A stretch of 64,000 nucleotides of DNA from Acanthococcus lagerstroemiae (taxonomy: Eukaryota > Arthropoda > Insecta > Hemiptera > Eriococcidae): assembly GCA_031841125.1 (NCBI GenBank), contig CM063109.1, positions 2,766,321 through 2,830,320 of the forward strand, given 5' to 3'. Numbering within the stretch: position 1 is the stretch's first letter; each line of letters starts with the position of its first letter. Below are positions 47,983-58,444 of the stretch, piece after piece. Under the pieces are notes generated by a model. The model was given only the letters and a program-made list of their open reading frames with translations, searched no databases and was not told the DNA's origin. The position numbers were made by a program, and so were the translations under genes.

Positions 47983-48215
47983 GAAGGGTAAAGAATCAAA
48001 ACTCACATTTGCGATTTTACTCCAAGGGCGCAAATAGGCAAAATACTATACACGGGTGCAGGAATATCTTTGCTACGCCTGTGAATGTGCGATATGTATG
48101 ACATACTCCACGTTCACAGACAAAGCAAAGATATACTTGTACCCGTGTACAGTATCTTGCCTATTTGCGCCCTTGAAGTAAAATAGCAAATGTGAGTTTT
48201 CATTCTTTACCCTTC
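47983..48215. repeat. Near-perfect fold-back element
   Basis: GAAGGGTAAAGAATCAAAAC at 47983 and TTCTTTACCCTTC at 48203-48215 are the ends of two arms of about 105 bases each that pair almost throughout (CTCACATTTGC..., GGGCGCAAATAGGCAAAATAC, GGGTGCAGGAATATC). Half-copies of the same arm occur at about 50616-50725 and 50898-51004. Confidence 0.75.
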
Positions 48216-48769
48216 AATTCCCCTTACATTTTTCATTTTCATAGCTTGCTTTCATGGAATCGTTGGATATTTCTTATAGTTTTTCAAAACAATCATGATA
48301 TCCTTCTCTGATTAATCTTAAAAAAGTCAATAAACTATGGTAGCTATCCCATATAAATATAGTTTTATTAGCCTTACGCACCCTTATTTCCTGAGCCTGG
48401 CTTATAATAGAGCAACAGAATCGTTTCATATCCCGTTTGAATTATATTCAATTATCATACGTAACACGATGTGCAGCGACCAAAAATTGGCTATATTGAA
48501 TGAAGTTCTCACAACAATATTCGTAGGTATTACGTATCCGAACTGAAGGTGTGATGAGAGGCACGTAACCAGACTGAATATTCAAGAGGGCCAAACTGCA
48601 GACGAGGGAAGGCAAGATTTTTTCATACATTTTAAATACTTCTAATTGTAATTTTTCTCAGCCCCCTCCCCCCCCCAAAAAAAAAATCATTTCGAATACT
48701 AGAACTCTTATTGGTATCATTTAGATGTTTCCTTTCGAAACTTAATAAAGTTAGAGCAAACTTAGGCGG

Positions 48770-49260
48770 TTAAAAGTCATACATTGTCGAAATGGGGTGG
48801 ACACGCTTTGTGAGACATCTAAAAAAAAAAGAGAGAAAACAGGCAAATTTTTTGCCGGGGGAGGGGGCAAAGAGCGTAGCCAGGGGGACGTCGCTTCCTG
48901 CCTTCCCCCAACCCTGTCGAGTGGGAGGGGGAAAGGAGGTAACACCCCGGACCCCGGGCTCGGACTTTCAGGAGGGCTCGATATTTTTAAAAGACCTGAA
49001 TTTCAACGCTTACGGCTACATCATACTCTACATCAAATCAGCAATCACTCCTTACACCATGGAAGAAACTTTTTATCCCGTAGCTTATGAACTGGAAGAA
49101 GAGGGGCCCGTGGAAATTCCCCCTAGGCCCTCTTCTTCTCTCTACGGGACTGCCTCCCCCTGGTTACTGGCCTGTGTGATGAAGATACTGGCTACATTGA
49201 CTCGAGTAAATCCATTACGCTGGGAAAATTATTTCGGGAACGTTGACTGGTTACTATAAA
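48770..49260. other. G/C-run-rich spacer, no supported gene
   Basis: A 155-codon plus-strand frame (48792-49259) spans G-rich and CCCC-rich low-complexity sequence. It includes an element-end phrase (GCGTAGCCAGGGGG) that recurs across the window. No protein family is recognisable, and the frame is probably chance. Confidence 0.3.
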
Positions 49261-49350
49261 GCGCTATAAACACGAGTGAGGAAATAGTCAATTATTTATC
49301 CAACCGCGCCCATTGATGCCGAATTGACTAAGCGGTACGCTCCGCATAGT

Positions 49351-49910
49351 CGGAATGGCCCTCAACATATTTTTCTATTATTTTCACCACATACACATTC
49401 AATTAGCGACCGTCTTTTTTTATTTGAATAAAGAGCCCTCTACGACAAAAATTCAATTTTCCCATTAGTTTCTTATGAAGTGAAATTCGACGGATGAGGC
49501 GGAAAGAATTGTGGCGGGTTGCATACCCAAGTGAGCCCGCCAAGACTGATAGAATTACAAGGTTGGCCCACTTGGGTAGCCAACCCGCAACAATTCTTCC
49601 CGTCTCGCCCGCACCGAGATTCACTTCATAAGAAAGTAATGAGAAAATTGAATTTTTCTGTAGAGGGCTCTTCTTTTTTTTAACCGGTAGCCAATTGAAT
49701 GTTGTGTGTGGTAAAAATGATAGAAAAATATGTTGAGGACATCAAATATGAGTAAATATTGAAAAAAGCTGTATTCCTGTAGACGGCCAATGTGAGTTTC
49801 AGTACAGTGACGTCATTGACATGTTTGCTCCTGGCGAAGTGGGCCAACCTTGTAATTCTATCAGTCTTGGAGTGAGCCCACCTCCCTTTATAATCACCTT
49901 GGATTGACTG
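49351..49910. repeat. Interspersed fold-back family, second copy
   Basis: CCCTCAACATATTTTTCTAT at 49361 pairs with ATAGAAAAATATGTTGAGG at about 49720, with the arms continuing through TTCAATT and the AGAGCCCTCTAC / GTAGAGGGCTCTTC stretches. A second pairing links AAGACTGATAGAATTACAAG (49537) to its inverse near 49850. The right edge CCCTTTATAATCACCTTGG is the inverse of 30657-30675, tying this copy to the one at 30640-32080. Confidence 0.6.
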
Positions 49911-50049
49911 TAGATAGTAGAATCCAATAGCGAACTGTACAGTTGCAACGTTGCATATTGATCAGCAGATAACATTAGAATGATGAAAGTGAGATAGGTA
50001 AGGTATACCTAATCACTGTGATATAATATAACTGTGCTGATATTTTTAG

Positions 50050-50333
50050 GACGCTGTTAAGCGTAAGGGAACCAACCGACATTTAGACGCTGTTAAGCAT
50101 AAGGGAACCAACCAACATTTGTAAACAAACTGAATAATTAGTATCGTTGGAAAGGGCGTAAAAAGTAGAATTCTTCAAAATTGGGCCCCCGATTCAAAAA
50201 TGTGTACTCACGTTGAAAAAAGCTTATCAGTAAACGCTATGTCATATAGTTTCTACGTGGCTCTTGAACTTCATATCGCGGGTTCTCAAAGACAGATTTT
50301 GCTGGTTGGTTCCCTTACGCTTAACAGCGTCCA
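50050..50333. mobile_element. GGACG-family miniature element, second copy
   Basis: GGACGCTGTTAAGCGTAAGG at 50050 and its inverse ending at 50333 bound the copy. The left end is duplicated (a second AGACGCTGTTAAGCATAAGG at 50086), so either one copy inserted into the end of another or the terminal repeat was tandemly duplicated. No target duplication could be confirmed. Confidence 0.65.
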
Positions 50334-50512
50334 TTTGTTCTTAATTCACTAATTTCTCATCCAACCTGGAAGCCCTACGCAGCTGTGTTGAAATCTTGAA
50401 ATAACAAAAATGATTAGGTATGTACTTATTTATATGCTCTGAAATAGTGAACAAAATAGGTATTGATAATAATTGGCGTGTGTATTGTTGTTCGTTTGCA
50501 GACACCGAAATA

Positions 50513-51004
50513 GGACGCTGTTAAACATAACAGAACTAACCAACATTTGTTGACAAAATGAGTTATCAGTATCGTTGGAAAGAACGTAAAGAGTAGAGTT
50601 TTTCAAAATTGGGCCCCCGTCCACAGGTACAACAAAGATATTTCTGCACCCGTGTACAGTATTTTGCCTGTTTGCGCCCTTGAAGTGAAATGGCAAATGT
50701 GAGTTTTGATTCTGAGCTCCTCAATTGGACGTTGTTAAGCGTAACAGAATCAACCAACAAAATTTGTTTTTTGAGAACACGTGATTCGAAGTTCAAGAGC
50801 CATGTAGAAACTATATGACATAGCGTTTACTGATAAGCTTTTGCAACGTGAGTACACATTTTTGAATCGTGGAGTTATATGTTATACATATCGCACATTC
50901 ACAGGCGCAGCAAAGGTATTCCTGCACCCGTACTCAGTATTTTGCCTATTTGCGCCCTTGAAGTGAAATGGCAAATGTGAGTTTTGATTCTGAGCTCCTC
51001 AATT
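50513..51004. repeat. Tandem pair of composite elements
   Basis: Two consecutive units, 50513-50725 and 50726-51004, each begin with a GGACG-family end (GGACG(C/T)TGTTAA) and finish with the same arm of the 47983 fold-back family, closing in GATTCTGAGCTCCTCAATT. Each unit thus joins the front of one element family to the back of another. Confidence 0.6.
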
Positions 51005-51487
51005 AATCAAGCGTATTCTACTTTTCATTGATGTTTACAATCAGGAATCTTAACCCACACCATACCTGTCTCTCGCAGTGGCAGTTAACTGGAGTGAAAT
51101 GTCATGAAATTTTGAAATTCTACGTGTAACTTATGGTAGTGGTTAACCTGAACTTTGTTTTAAATCAGATTCAGAGCTGAGAATACGTTTATGTCGGATC
51201 CCCATCTCATTCCACGTAAGTAAGATAATTTGAAATTGAAACTCTTCTTTACATAACAATTAGGGTCGAATAATGCTTGAATTATATTTATCTGGGAATA
51301 TTTTTTGAGGAATGTTCATATGCGTGCTTCGCATAGCCTATATTTTTTGCCCGAAAATACGCTCTGTTATAATAACCATAGGTAACAATAAAAAGGTACC
51401 AATTTCTTCAATTTTTCTCATCTGTTTCATTCTGTCAACTTCATCGTTGTTATATAATAATTATCTACTCTGTTTTTATGAACTAAT

Positions 51488-51493
51488 TTTATT
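51488..51493 (-). terminator. Candidate desaturase C polyadenylation signal
   Basis: AATAAA on the minus strand about 70 bases after the desaturase C stop codon. Confidence 0.5.
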
Positions 51494-51561
51494 ATTTACA
51501 AACAATGAAAAAAAAAAGTATGTTCTATGTTCACTCGCTTTTATTACCTGCTAGTCCATTT

Positions 51562-54500
51562 TCACTTCGCTTTACTATCATAGTTTTCGTCGAATTCTTT
51601 TTCAGATACCTCACATACATGGCTACCATCTCCGTACTTCTGGATGACCGTTTTCACGAGCTCACTCGAGGGCGTCTTCAAATCATACGCCCAACCTATT
51701 TTGGCGAAGAAATCTAACAACATTGTTGTCAAGTTCAGAGTGTAATGTCCCAATTCAGCCGCTTTATAGTCCCAAGGAAACGTGTGATGATAGTTGTGCC
51801 ACCCTTCGCCCAGTGTGAGGATAGAGACACTGATATTCTCAACTGGCCGAATCCGTCTGCGAAGTGGAAGACTGGTAAGTAAAAGTTTCGTATCCTTCGA
51901 TATTAAAGCAGTATATTTTGGCGTACTTACCTATCGTACGGACGTATGCCCCAAATGTGAGCGAAACTATTGACCGAAAATGTTAAATTTAGTACAATCA
52001 CGTAACGAATAATTGATTGTGAAACGAACGCACATGACCACGTTTCTTGCCATAGGTAGACTGGTACAAGACTGGGTATAATGAAACAGAATAGTGCATA
52101 GAAACCCCAAAAAAATCTGGAAAACAAAACGTATGTTCAGTTAACTTCATAGAACGTATAAAAGAAGAATATTTCTTTGTGTAAGAAAAGGTAGAGTAAA
52201 TACACCTCTATTTCAAAAGCAACGATTTAAGTCAGTGTCGGATCCACGGGGGGGCATGGGGTACATGCCCCCCCTGGTTGAATATTTTTAACGCAATAAT
52301 AGGGAAAAAAGGAATAAACATGAAGAATTGTACGCCCATTACACGCCACGAAGGTCACCGCCACTACTGTACCCCCTCCCATCTCCTCTTTCTAAATCCG
52401 CGTCTGATCTAAGTACACTCAGGTTGACTATCTTTTTGATTCTTAGGCGACAGAGAGAGTTGTCTGAATCAAAACCACATTACCCACATTCTCCCAATGT
52501 TATTATTTCATTTTGGAACTATTTTTGACTTTTGTAATAGGTACCTATAGTTTTTGTTACTCGTTGCCGATTTCTTAAAACCTGGCATTATCATTCAAAA
52601 AATGTAAATAAGTAGATACATTTTCAAATTCGAGCACCCGCCTCTGTTATGTACGTATTCATTAATTTTTTTATTTAAAAGAAATTAAGCCTCTTGAGAG
52701 ATGAAAGAGTTCGGTGAAAGAGAGAATGCAGCTCGAGATTAGAAGTACATATAATAACAAGGTAAAAATGGACATTAATTAAATAAACGTGGATGCATGA
52801 GTAATAAAAAGAATAATAATATTTTAAATAACATCTAAAAAAAAATAAACAGAATTTCTTAGGAAAAAAGAAACCCTGTGGAAGAAAGGAAGCAGACTTT
52901 GGCCACAGAATACTCTGCTCAGCGACAACAGAGACTCGACACAGCACTATAAATGATGATTAACCGTCATTCTTGCACCGGTGTAAAAGTAGTCGTTTTC
53001 AAATTGGTTTTTCGAACTTCTGCGTGTCTTTTGAGCATGAAAGTACACGCGAAATTATTGGAAAATCACTCTTGATTCGATTTTGAATCATATATGGACG
53101 CTGTTAAGCAAAAAGTGCTCCGTAAAAAGTAGAATTTTTTAAAATTGGATCCCCGATATAAACAGTGCATCCACGTTGAAAAAAGCTTAGCAGTAAACGC
53201 TATGTCCATAAATCGGCATTATTCATCAACTCTTAATGTTACGTTTTCTAAATAAAAAAAAACAGATTTTGTCGCTTGGGTGTTCTTTGCTTAACAGCGT
53301 CCATATGTGCGTGCATCCAAATCAAAATTAACTATCTAAGTGATCGAATAATGAGAACGTGCAACTAGAGTGTAGTAAGTGGGCAGGTCTATCCCAATCA
53401 CACCTATAATTATGTATCATTTAAATTACCTCATTATCTGTATTAAAATACATGTCAAGAACGTTCAAACAGATCCTGGACCGAGATTCCTTTTTCTATC
53501 TTGAAAAAATCTGGCAATTTTCAAAGATTTTACCTGTTCTTTCTAAGCGTTCTTAAAGTGTGCTAAAGATACATCACTTATCCAATATTAATGACAGTAA
53601 GATTCAACGCTTTACTATTACATAAGAAGATCCTTTGATTGTACAATTAAATCGTTCCCGATTACAGTCTCTTTTTATTTTGCTCACAGGGCCTCTGATC
53701 TCACACGCCGGAAAAAGAACAATTTCTATCATTTTTCTCGAAATTCTTGATTCCTGTATAAATTATTAAATTTGAGCATGGAAATCGAGAATTCTCGATG
53801 TAGAATAATGAATTAAGAAAAATTTTAGGATCCCTCAGCAACCACTAAATTTTTTTTTTTAAATCAGCAATTAAGTATTCTTATTTGCAAACTGAATCAC
53901 GAAAAGGGAATTCTTGAATAAAAATGGTCAAGATTTGAAGAAATACAGAATTAGAATTTTCTTAGAAAACACCTCTGATGTTTAGATGTCGGAGTAGTAG
54001 TCTGGAAGAAAATCTAATTTTTGTGGTTTGCGCAGAGACGGAACTTGACTTTCAGTTGGGGAAGGGGGTGGAGAAGAAAAATTGGCCGACAAATATTTTT
54101 TGAGAATTGAAAATTCACTGACAAAATTTATAAAAAATTGAAAATTTGCTTCAATTGAAAAAAACAAAACAAACAAACAAACGTTCTTAAAAAATGAAAA
54201 ATTCAAATGAATAGTTTCAAAATTACCCAACTGTCAAATTATTTTGCCCCCGAATAGTTTCGTCCCTGGATTTGCGTGAAAAATATTGACTGAAGATGAC
54301 TAATTGTGTAGCGAGTAACATTTTTTACCTCATTACAATTAGCTGTAGTTGGGCGCATGTCGATTCCGTAGGAATTATACCTTGGGGCCCAGAGTTAAAT
54401 TCATAGTACTGGCGAACAAAATCTAAAGGCTTATCGAACTAAGAAAAGATAATAATAATAATAGTGGTGTGGTGGGACATGTGGCGATGGACGCATGCCA

Positions 54501-57500
54501 AAGTGGCTCCATAACACCGCACCCCCGGCCCCGGAACTAGCCTTTCGAGTATCGCATCAGTGGCCGGAAGGACGCTTTGAGGCCGGCCCGAGCTCCTATT
54601 TCACCGATCCGTCTCTGGTGTGCGCGTCCTGCCAGAGCCACCATGGATTTTTCTACTGACCGAGGTTCGCGCTCCCCGAACACTAGCCTGGAATTCAGGT
54701 CCCCCACAGCCGGACACGCTTTCTCTTCACTCACCCCTCACCTCCTCGTCTTGGTACGTGTGGCGACGCAGGCAGGTGGCGGCAGCGGGGGAGCCCTGCC
54801 GGGGGTCCGCAGCAGCTCTTCTAGGATGGTACAGAGTTGTCCTGTTCGATGGTGTGGGCCGAGCTTAGTCCGTCGGCCCTCTGCCTCGACCATTCCGTCT
54901 TCATCTTCCTCTTCGTGATGGCCGAGACAAAGGCCGGCATCCGGTTTCATCCGCTTCGACTCTTCATCATTTCCGGAACCAAGGTGTCCGGCCCGAGACA
55001 CCTAATTACGCCGTCGTCGTTGTCGCTTCTGCCCTCGGGATCGATCGCTGTTGCCGTCCCACGCCTCTCCTATTCCGAGGCTTCACAACTCGAACAGGGT
55101 GTGCCAAGGTGTGTCCTCCACCCCTTGATCATAGTGCGTGCACACGGGGCTCGACGTTATCGCCATCCGATGTAGGTACGCGCCGGAGTACCCGTGGCCG
55201 CTCAGGACTTGAGTCAGGTGGAAGTTCAGCTCTCCGTGAGATCTTCCTGCCCATACATCGAGGTTGCGTATTAGCGCTCGGGTCCACTTACACTTGGTCG
55301 AATAGGGAGCGCGTCTTTCCACTTCCGAAGCGTATCCTGCTGGATGACTCGCTTGACTCGAAGTGCTTCCCGTTCCGTCTTCGTTCTCTTTTTCACACCT
55401 TATACTTCCGCTATTTCGCCGACCTTGAGTTCGATCGGCGGTATATACATACTAACACGCCTACTGCTTCCGAAGAAACAGTGCGGTACGCACTGACAAT
55501 AATAATAATAATAAGAAGAAGAAGAAGAAGAATTGCCAAGCCAGCGCAAAGCTCCCCATCGTCTCGTAGTTACGGCTGTGTATAAAATGTGAAGATTGAA
55601 AAACTTTTTAAAATATAAGATTAACAGCAATTTAAATATGTTACTGTTTACTTGTCGTGAAATTTGAGTAACGGATCGTCGGTCAGGTCTTTCATATCTA
55701 GTTGCTGTCTTTTACGAGTTACTTCTGGATGCTCACGTTGCAGTAACCAGCCCACGTGCGAGAAAAAGAAACCACGTTTTGAATTGTGCGGATCGGCATC
55801 AGTTTCGCTATATTTATGATGTAGCCTATGATTCTGTGTCCAGCGAAATAGCCGTTGCTGGAAACGCAGATTATAATAGATTATAGTTCACAATTCACAT
55901 TATTGGATTTTACAACGTGCATTCAAAGACAGTCGCGTACCTGTCCAGATGCTGAAAAAGCGATGAGTAGAATTATCTGCAGAGGTAACTTAGCCTTGTA
56001 ACATTTATGCGACCATAGTCGATGTGCTCCACCAGTGAGACCGAACATGGCAAAATAGGTGTACACGATTACTGAAATAAGCAGAATATTATACTTGATA
56101 TTTGATCATTTACAACCCCGATCAGTGCCATCCTCATTGAAACGATATTAAGCTTTTCCCTGATGGTCAACCCACAACCCTAACCGACTAAGATCGTCAT
56201 TGAAAATAAACCTACCAAAGGGATCTGCCTAACATTTCGTCTAACAATGTACCAAAAATCTCGGCGAATGCGGCAAAAACAACGAATATATTACAGTTGA
56301 AGACTATAGTAAACAATTTCCACAATATGGCCGCATGCCAATGTCTCGTTAATATGAGATTTGATTACACTGCCAATAACCGAAAACAAATGGCGATCCC
56401 CGATTGACAATTCATTCCACGCATACTTGAAGGTGATGAAAAAAATGACTGATCGCAATTTGGTCATGCAGTTAGTGATAAATCTGCCACATGAATGTGA
56501 TTGCCATTTTTCAATGAAAGTTTCACAAATGTGATTAATATGTGACTATAAAGTGATTGGAAACTTTCTCAATTGAAGCCTTTCGCGTCAAAGGAGTGGG
56601 GAAAAATCTGAAATTTTCAACACATTAGTGATATAAGTCACTTTACATGTGAATCGGGTCATACCAAACTGCCAGTCAACTGCTAATAAACTACAGCACA
56701 AAAAAGGCCCAATGGTTTGTTTTTCGGAAACCGCTTCGTCGATGAGACTGGTCAGTCTGTCGATTTGGAGAAGACTGTACAGTGGCGAATCCTTCGGTAC
56801 ATCTAGTCACTCGGCGATGTACCAAGAAAATGGAGGGAAAAGAGAAATTTTATAATTTTGTACAAGTATCAAAATTCCATTTTTTCGCATTAATTTCTGC
56901 AAAAATTTTCGTTTTTTTTCTTACTGCGTCGTCAGTATGCAGCGGCATCCTACATGTAGAAACTTCGTGTACCCGCTTCTCAAAAACTATCCTCAGGGAG
57001 TACATCTATGAAAAAAGAGATTGACTAGGGTACATAAAAAACAGGTTTCACATATGCACACAAGAATATCTGGTGAGTGTGTGGTAGCGTATTTCGCCGG
57101 CCAGGTCCATCGCCACGTTGAGCGATTCCCACTGCCTGGCGTTCTGTTGTTTACTGTGCCCATGTCGTTTTTATTTGACGAAAATTAGGTTTTTACGAAA
57201 AAGTAATTAAATTTGTTCAGCTTAGAGAGAGATGGATTGATTTTATTATTCATAAATACTTGTGGGTTTTTATAATAATAATCATTATACACTCGCTTTA
57301 TTATTCTAATTTTTATTTTCTGCAATTACTCAATCAAAATCCTGTTCCATTCTTTTGAGGAGAAAGAAAAAAATGGGAGGGGGCATAGGCGGATCCAAAA
57401 TTTTCTCAAGTGGGGGGAGGGGGTTGAGAGAAAAAATGAATGTGAGGTATTTGTATTTTTAAATTTAAAAATTAAGTTCGAAGAAGGGGGAAGGGAGGTT

Positions 57501-58396
57501 TAACTTCCCTGGGTCCGTCTATGAGAGGAGGTGTAATGAAGAGGTGCTACTGAAACTTGGAGATGTACCTTAAAAAATAGCAGGATTCGCCACTGTGCGG
57601 CACGCTGATTGGTGTATTTAGACGAAAAGATGATCAGGGACAAAAATGTTCTGCAAAAAAACTCAAGTTGGGCTCATCTAAGAGCATAGGTGCTGACTTG
57701 GCGCCTTTTTTGGGGGGCTCCCCCCATAAAAACTTTGGAAGGGTGGTGCCCTCCCCCCAATATTTTCAACTCAAAAATGGAAAAAGTACAACAAATTTTA
57801 CCATCAATGTTTAAATTTTCCAAAAAAGAAGGAAAAGAGAAAACAAATAAGAATAAAATCGATAATACCGAAATATCAGACGCGTCTCAATAAAACAATC
57901 AAAGAAAACACCGCGCTCTGACTGTTTCTGCCCCCCCCCCCAATATTTTCCGTAAGTCGGCGCTTATGTCTGAAAGGAAATGATAAAGGCTGACACTTTA
58001 GTTCTCTTCAATACTGAAAATGCTAGAGCTCATTTCACCTAAAAGAAACCATTCGCGAAAGAGGCACATGAAAAAATCGTTTACCTTCTGCCGGAGAGCG
58101 ATAATGAAAACTTATTGATGGTGGCACTGATTGCGATGCGTTATATTTAATTTACTCGTAAACTAATCAGAAATTCTCGCAGTAAACTCACTCCACATGA
58201 AAGTCAGTATCTTCATCTTGAATACCGTTGCATACAATGCATAGGGGGCTATGATATGTATTAAAACGACTGCTATGGGAGTGATGTGAATGCGAAAGTT
58301 CCTTATTCCCGTTCTAGGTTTGGTTCCAAATTTCGCCGCTTCATGGTCCTCGTTTAAGATTTCGACGAATTGAGTTGTTAATGGATTCGTCAACAT
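51562..58396 (-). CDS. Acyl-CoA desaturase C (complete, about 340 residues)
   Basis: Exons in transcript order are 58192-58396, 55941-56071, 55652-55857, 51931-52116 and 51562-51856 (205+131+206+186+295 = 1023 bases). Junctions are GT-AG with phases 1,0,2,2. I chose the ATG at 58396 (MLTNPLTTQFVEILNE) because it sits 8 bases after an acceptor (gatgtttcag), as in B; an in-frame ATG at 58444 would add 16 residues. The di-iron boxes are HRLWSH, HRLHH and HNYHH, with PHNSKRGFFF present. Compared with A and B it has TQNHRLHH where they have VRDHRVHH, and AELGHY where they have AELGNY, so it is the most diverged of the three near its catalytic motifs. The C-terminus ends ENYDSKAK. Intron 3 (3.5 kb) contains an R1-like retrotransposon tail. 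An ER acyl-CoA desaturase; substrate and double-bond position cannot be inferred. Confidence 0.92.
53095..53303. mobile_element. GGACG-family miniature element in desaturase C intron 3
   Basis: TGGACGCTGTTAAGC at 53095 is matched by its inverse ending at 53303. Internal phrases match the 46340 and 50050 copies (AAAAAGTAGAATTTTT, AGCAGTAAACGCTATGTC). The flanks do not show a convincing 9-10 bp duplication. Confidence 0.65.
54465..55497 (-). mobile_element. R1-like non-LTR retrotransposon, 5'-truncated and degraded
   Basis: Reading on the minus strand, 55322-55083 encodes RSHGELNFHLTQVLSGHGYS then YLHRM...SPVC and EDTPWHTLFE. This is the conserved segment after the reverse transcriptase domain of R1/Waldo-type elements (LTQxLSGHGxFxxYLHR...C...EDTxxHTLFEC). 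A frameshift leads to VIRCLGPDTLVPEMMKSRSG, matching their C-terminal LTPDNLVPxML motif. The upstream frame (GEIAEV, ALRVKRVIQ, LRKWKDA) is also shifted. It has no reverse transcriptase core or endonuclease, so it is a dead 1-kb tail. It is GC-rich against AT-rich neighbours and bounded by AAT-type microsatellites (54449-54463 and 55498-55513). It lies in desaturase C intron 3 in the same orientation. Confidence 0.72.
55498..55531. repeat. (AAT)n(AAG)n microsatellite
   Basis: About five AAT units run directly into about six AAG units at the edge of the R1-like fragment, which may have inserted into an AAT tract. Confidence 0.85.
57685..57968. mobile_element. hAT-type miniature element in desaturase C intron 1
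   Basis: Ends are CATAGGTGCTGACTT at the left and CATAAGCGCCGACTT inward from the right. Flanks TCTAAGAG (57677-57684) and TCTGAAAG (57969-57976) match at 6 of 8 positions, a decayed 8-bp duplication. Poly-C runs lie just inside the end regions. A short frame at 57778 (MEKVQQILPSMFKFSKKEGK) may be the remnant of a hAT transposase N-terminus. Confidence 0.6.
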
Positions 58397-58444
58397 TACG
58401 CTACCTGAAACATCGCCCGAGTCAGAAAGTCTGTTTTTATACAT

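Noticed and set aside
48792..49259. 155-codon frame as a gene
   Set aside because: It spans G-runs and C-runs and a recurring element-end phrase, has no domain or splice context, and an equally long frame overlaps it in another phase.
54577..55585. Several plus-strand frames of 80-158 codons
   Set aside because: They are the opposite strand of a degraded R1-like element whose minus-strand motifs are recognisable. Length comes from high GC content.
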